Shown here: one piece after another, positions 60,573 through 64,000 of the stretch
Numbering within the stretch: position 1 is the first letter of the stretch
Layout: each line of letters starts with the position of its first letter
Origin: Mycobacterium sp. Z3061
GTDB lineage: Bacteria; Actinomycetota; Actinomycetes; Mycobacteriales; Mycobacteriaceae
Reading direction: 5' to 3'
NCBI RefSeq assembly: GCF_031583025.1
Contig: NZ_CP134062.1
Coordinates: 1,240,001 to 1,304,000, forward strand
DNA: 64,000 nt
The notes under the pieces: model-generated
Database searches by the model: none
What the model saw: the letters and a program-made list of their open reading frames with translations, nothing else
What the model was told of the DNA's origin: nothing
Made by a program: the position numbers and the translations under genes

Positions 60573-61880
60573 GTGGCTGAGGATTTCAAGCACGCCTCCA
60601 CGCTGGAAGGCATCAGGTTCACGGCTCAGGTCGCCGTCCCCAACGTGGTGTTGGGCCTGTTCAACAAACGGGAGTTGCCCAGCCGGGTGGCCTCCACCGT
60701 CGGAGCCGACTACCTGGGTTACCGACTGGTGGACGGGATGGTGCGCAGCTACGGTCCGGCGCCGTTCTATGTGCGCGTCGCCAAGGACGAGGCGCTGCTG
60801 GTGCACCACCCCGACGACCTGAAGTTCGTGCTGGGTGGTTCTCCCGATCCTTTCGCGTCGGACCCGGAGGCGAAACGCAAGGGCATGAAGGCATTTCAGC
60901 CCGAGGCCCTGACCCTGTCCCAGGGACGGGCGTGGGAGCAACGGCGGAAGTTCGCCGAGGCGGTGCTGGATACCGGCAAACCCGTACACCGGCTGGCCCA
61001 ACCGTTCGCGGACGTCGCTGCCCAGACCGCCGAGGCGCTGTCCGGCGACAAGATCGACTGGCCGGCCGCCAACAAGGCCTTTCAGCGGATGACGCGGCGG
61101 GTGCTGTTCGGTGATCCCGCCGCAGACGACGAGGGCCTCACCGAGCTGCTCGGCGAGATGATGTCGGCCGGCAACAAGATGCCCGACGAGCCGGCGCCGC
61201 AGTACGGCGAGTTCATCGCGCGGCTGGAGAGCTATCTCGCCAGCCCTGCGGAAGGCAGTCTGGCCGCACTGGTGCCGCAGGCGCCCGACCCGGGCTCCAA
61301 CCCCGCCGGCCAGTTGGTGCACTGGATGTTCGCAATGGGAGACACGCTGGCGGCCAACACATTTCGCACACTCGGGGTGCTGTCGAGCCACGACGAGCAG
61401 CTCAATGAAGTCAAGGCGGAGATGGCCGATGCGGACATAAGCTCCGCCGCGGGAATCGCCAAGCTGGAGTACCTGGCCGGGTGCCTTTTCGAAGCCATGC
61501 GGCTGTGGCCCACCACCCAGCTGTTCGGCCGGGTCACCACCCGCGACGTCGAATTCCCCAATGGCGCCGTGCTGCCGGAGGGACGCCAGGTGCTGATCTA
61601 CAACGTCTTCAACCACCGCAACCGGCAGCGAATCCCGTACGCGGACCGGTTCTCGCCGGGCGAGTGGGTCAGCGGAGACGCGGGCAGCGACTGGTCATAC
61701 AACTTCTTCAGCCACGGGCCTCAGGTGTGCCCAGGGGCGGACCTGTCGATCTTCCTCGGTCAAGCGGTCCTGGCTCACCTGATCGACGCCGGAGCCACCA
61801 CTCTGTCAGGCGATCGGCTCAACCCCGGTAAGCCACTGCCGCACAACTACGACCTCTACGGCTTCAGCGTTTCGCGGTGA
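60573..61880 (+). CDS. Cytochrome P450, unusual type, paired with the dioxygenase
   Basis: 435 residues from GTG 60573. Heme Cys386 lies in NFFSHGPQVCPGADLS; ExxR is Glu307-Ala-Met-Arg310. The I-helix reads FAMGDTLAANTFR, where the usual acid-alcohol pair (A/G-G-x-D/E-T) is not in standard form. This suggests it need not activate O2 and may rearrange or cleave hydroperoxides from the neighbouring dioxygenase, as CYP74 enzymes or the P450 half of fungal diol synthases do. Overlaps the methyltransferase 3' end by 17 bases. Confidence 0.85.
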   Translation: MAEDFKHASTLEGIRFTAQVAVPNVVLGLFNKRELPSRVASTVGADYLGYRLVDGMVRSYGPAPFYVRVAKDEALLVHHPDDLKFVLGGSPDPFASDPEAKRKGMKAFQPEALTLSQGRAWEQRRKFAEAVLDTGKPVHRLAQPFADVAAQTAEALSGDKIDWPAANKAFQRMTRRVLFGDPAADDEGLTELLGEMMSAGNKMPDEPAPQYGEFIARLESYLASPAEGSLAALVPQAPDPGSNPAGQLVHWMFAMGDTLAANTFRTLGVLSSHDEQLNEVKAEMADADISSAAGIAKLEYLAGCLFEAMRLWPTTQLFGRVTTRDVEFPNGAVLPEGRQVLIYNVFNHRNRQRIPYADRFSPGEWVSGDAGSDWSYNFFSHGPQVCPGADLSIFLGQAVLAHLIDAGATTLSGDRLNPGKPLPHNYDLYGFSVSR

Positions 61881-62787
61881 CGGTGACGATGTTGCGCATG
61901 GTGGCCGAGTCGGGGTCGTCGGGGAAGACGCGGCCGTAGTCGGCGTAGAACTCCCGTCGTGGCCGGGTGCTCACCGTCCAGCCCGCAGCGGTCAGGTAGT
62001 CGACCACGTTGTTGCGCTCTCCTTCGTAGAACAGGGTCGACAGATTGATGTCGCAACCCAGGTTCGCCCAGCGCTGGTTGAACTGCTGGGCGCGCTGGCT
62101 CACCGGTACACCCGAGTCGGGATGGTATTCGGTGGCGATCCTGCTGCCGGGTCCGCTGAGCGCGGTGATGTTGTCGAAGAGCAGGTCCTGCGCGTCGGGC
62201 GGAAGGTACATCAGCAGGCCCTCGGCGCTCCAAGCGGTCGCCTGAGAGGGGTCGAATCCACTGCGGCGCAGCGCTTCCGGCCAGTCGTCGCGAAGGTCGA
62301 TGCTGACCGCCTTGCGGTGTGCGGACGGAGTCGCGCCCAGCGCCGCCATCGCTGAGTTCTTGAACTCGATGACCTGGGGCTGGTCGACCTCGTACACCAC
62401 GGTGCCGCGCGGCCAGGACAACCGGTAACCCCGGGCGTCGAGTCCGGCTGCCAGGATCACGGCCTGCCGTACCCCCTCGCGGGCCGCGCCGAGGAAGAAG
62501 TCGTCGAAGAAGCGGGTGCGCACCGCAATCGAGTCCGTCTCGAATTGCAGGTCACGTCCGTCGGCCGCGTCGGGCAGCGCCTGCTCTAGCGGCAGGTCGC
62601 CGTTGACCAGGCGGGTGAAGAAATCCAGCCCGACGGCCCGCACCAACGGTGCCGCGAACGGGTCGTCGATGATCGGGTTGTCCTGCGCGGAGGCCACCGC
62701 CCGCGCGGCGGCGACCATGGTTGCGGTAGCCCCGACGCTCGAGGCCAGGTCCCAGCTGTCTCCGGCGGACCGCTCAGTGCTTGCCAT
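61864..62787 (-). CDS. SAM-dependent methyltransferase, Rv0726c family
   Basis: 307 residues. [36 protein letters not shown] and [16 protein letters not shown]. Second gene of a pair: it starts 3 bases after its neighbour's end. Possible substrate methyl-esterification of fatty acids, but unproven. Confidence 0.88.
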   Translation of the reverse strand: MASTERSAGDSWDLASSVGATATMVAAARAVASAQDNPIIDDPFAAPLVRAVGLDFFTRLVNGDLPLEQALPDAADGRDLQFETDSIAVRTRFFDDFFLGAAREGVRQAVILAAGLDARGYRLSWPRGTVVYEVDQPQVIEFKNSAMAALGATPSAHRKAVSIDLRDDWPEALRRSGFDPSQATAWSAEGLLMYLPPDAQDLLFDNITALSGPGSRIATEYHPDSGVPVSQRAQQFNQRWANLGCDINLSTLFYEGERNNVVDYLTAAGWTVSTRPRREFYADYGRVFPDDPDSATMRNIVTVTAKR

Positions 62788-62789
62788 GG

Positions 62790-63734
62790 TTACCGCCGCT
62801 CCGCACTCAGGTAGACCACCTCGCCGAACGGCGCATCGTCACCGGAGGCCGGCTCCAGCCCGTGCTGAGCGAACAACTCAGAGTTGCGCCTGCTGGTGGT
62901 CTGCCAGCCGTGAGCGGCCAGGTAGGTCCCCGCGTCGGTGCGATCGTCGAAATACACCAGCGCGGCCATGTCGAAGTCCAGACCGTGGCGGCTCCACCGC
63001 TCGTTCTGCCGCTTCATCCGGGTGCGCAGTTCCTCTTGGTTGATCTCGTTGATGTCCAGCAGGCCCTCGGTTGCGAACCGGCTCCCCGGGACACTGAGCG
63101 CGCCGATCTGATCCAGCAGCCGGTCCTGGGCGTCGGCCGGCAGGTAGCCCAGCAAGCCTTCGGCGATCCAGGCGGTGCGTTGCGTGGGGTCGAAGCCGGC
63201 CTCGCGCAGGGCGGCGGGCCAGTCCTCACGCAGGTCGACGGCCACGGTGCGCCGGTCCGCGGTCGGCTGAGCGCCCAAACCGGACAGCGTCGCGGTCTTG
63301 AACTCGATCACCTGAGGCTGGTCCACTTCGAACACGGTGGTGCCCGACGGCCAGGGCAACCGGTAGGCGCGGGAGTCCAGGCCCGCGGCCAGGATGACGG
63401 CCTGCCGGATGCCGGCCTCGGTCGCGGCGCCGAAGAAGTCGTCGAAGAAGCGGGTCCGGATGGCCATCGCGTTGGCGAAGTGCACCGTGCCGGTCGCTGT
63501 CTCCTCGTCCAATTCGGCCAGGTCCAGCTCGCCGCCGGCCAGCCGGGAGAAGAAGTCGACGCCAACCGCGCGGACCAGCGGCTCGGCGAAGGAATCGGTG
63601 GCCACCGCGCCCGCTCCATGGGTGTCGCGTGCCGCCACGGCACGCGCCGCCGCGACCATCGTGGCCGTCAGGCCCACGCTGGACGCCAGGTCCCAGGTGT
63701 CGCCCTCATACCGTGCGCTGCTTATTTGGGTCAT
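62790..63734 (-). CDS. SAM-dependent methyltransferase (Rv0731c-like)
   Basis: 314 residues from ATG 63734. [52 protein letters not shown]. Matches Rv0731c in place and length (318 recalled). Its pair at 61864 is an apparent duplicate. Confidence 0.88.
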   Translation of the reverse strand: MTQISSARYEGDTWDLASSVGLTATMVAAARAVAARDTHGAGAVATDSFAEPLVRAVGVDFFSRLAGGELDLAELDEETATGTVHFANAMAIRTRFFDDFFGAATEAGIRQAVILAAGLDSRAYRLPWPSGTTVFEVDQPQVIEFKTATLSGLGAQPTADRRTVAVDLREDWPAALREAGFDPTQRTAWIAEGLLGYLPADAQDRLLDQIGALSVPGSRFATEGLLDINEINQEELRTRMKRQNERWSRHGLDFDMAALVYFDDRTDAGTYLAAHGWQTTSRRNSELFAQHGLEPASGDDAPFGEVVYLSAERR

Positions 63735-64000
63735 CTAGCTGCTCCCGAAAACGTGCGATCTGATACTTAGCAAATATAACGAGCTTCTCGGACTGTACGC
63801 CGGAAAGTTGACCGTCTGCTGTCAGCGGAGGCCACCCTGGACGGACCAGTGCGCACCAGCTGTTAGTCTCGTACACGGTTTGACGCGCTTGGATCTTGGC
63901 TGGCCGTATGTCCTGGCCTGCCGGTGTTGGGCGCGTGACGCGAGATGACCTCGGGAACTATTAGACATTGGAACCAGCCGGCCAGTCCCGGTTGGCATGC
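63735..64000. other. Intergenic region before expected secY
   Basis: 266 bases, no gene. It should hold the promoter of the methyltransferase pair (AT-rich stretch near 63760-63780) and of secY, which is expected just beyond the edge. TAGTCT at about 63864-63869 could be a -10 element for secY, without a convincing -35. Confidence 0.35.

Noticed and set aside
59193-61616. 807-codon open frame on the minus strand
   Set aside because: Exactly antisense to the dioxygenase and P450, with composition typical of GC-rich shadow frames and no motifs.

Overview
The window is chromosomal DNA of a mycobacterium. It is GC-rich with frequent GTG starts, and its gene order follows, from memory, the M. tuberculosis stretch Rv0685-Rv0731c: tuf, mycofactocin genes, S10 operon, atsA, spc operon, sppA, fucA-serA2-xylB, methyltransferases, with secY expected just past the right end. 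PE and PE_PGRS genes and a 13E12-type HNH gene suggest a slow-growing, non-tuberculous species with many accessory insertions. I cannot name the species.

Layout: 1-190 end of tuf and its terminator. 283-3253 membrane protein, mycofactocin-type SDR, ferredoxin reductase. 3250-6722 (minus) ECF sigma factor coupled to a triple-VOC protein, a DUF2332 protein and MftR. 6833-13415 the mycofactocin operon mftABCDEFG. 13420-16926 PE protein, DHA2-type MFS exporter with divergent TetR, hypothetical protein. 17392-22882 S10 ribosomal operon. 22898-38250 an insertion of about 15 kb between the S10 and spc operons: a 26-codon gene followed by a P450, arylsulfatase with its formylglycine-generating enzyme, four DUF4436 membrane-protein paralogues, an orphan PstS lipoprotein and a damaged PE_PGRS gene. 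38440-42584 spc ribosomal operon. 42654-50985 LLM flavoenzyme, SppA, methyltransferases, an SDR, and an alcohol dehydrogenase cut short beside a 13E12 HNH gene. 50982-58554 DapB-like protein, TetR-P450 operon, MBL hydrolase, fucA-serA2-xylB, GNAT. 58752-63734 an alpha-dioxygenase/P450 pair and two tandem O-methyltransferase-type genes.

How the genes work together: mftA-mftG make, glycosylate and recycle the peptide-derived redox cofactor mycofactocin, probably under MftR; the upstream SDR is of the type that uses it. The FGE at 27615 activates the sulfatase encoded just before it. The ribosomal operons end in long, perfect hairpin terminators with a shared stem base.

Most interesting unexplained items: the tiny gene at 23087-23167 with its own structured upstream region, next to a P450 (a candidate P450-modified RiPP); the alpha-dioxygenase/P450 pair (a split version of a fungal oxylipin-synthase layout); and the DUF4436 expansion. 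One caution: bases 33153-33172 inside the PE_PGRS gene match the Illumina TruSeq adapter, so assembly there is not reliable.
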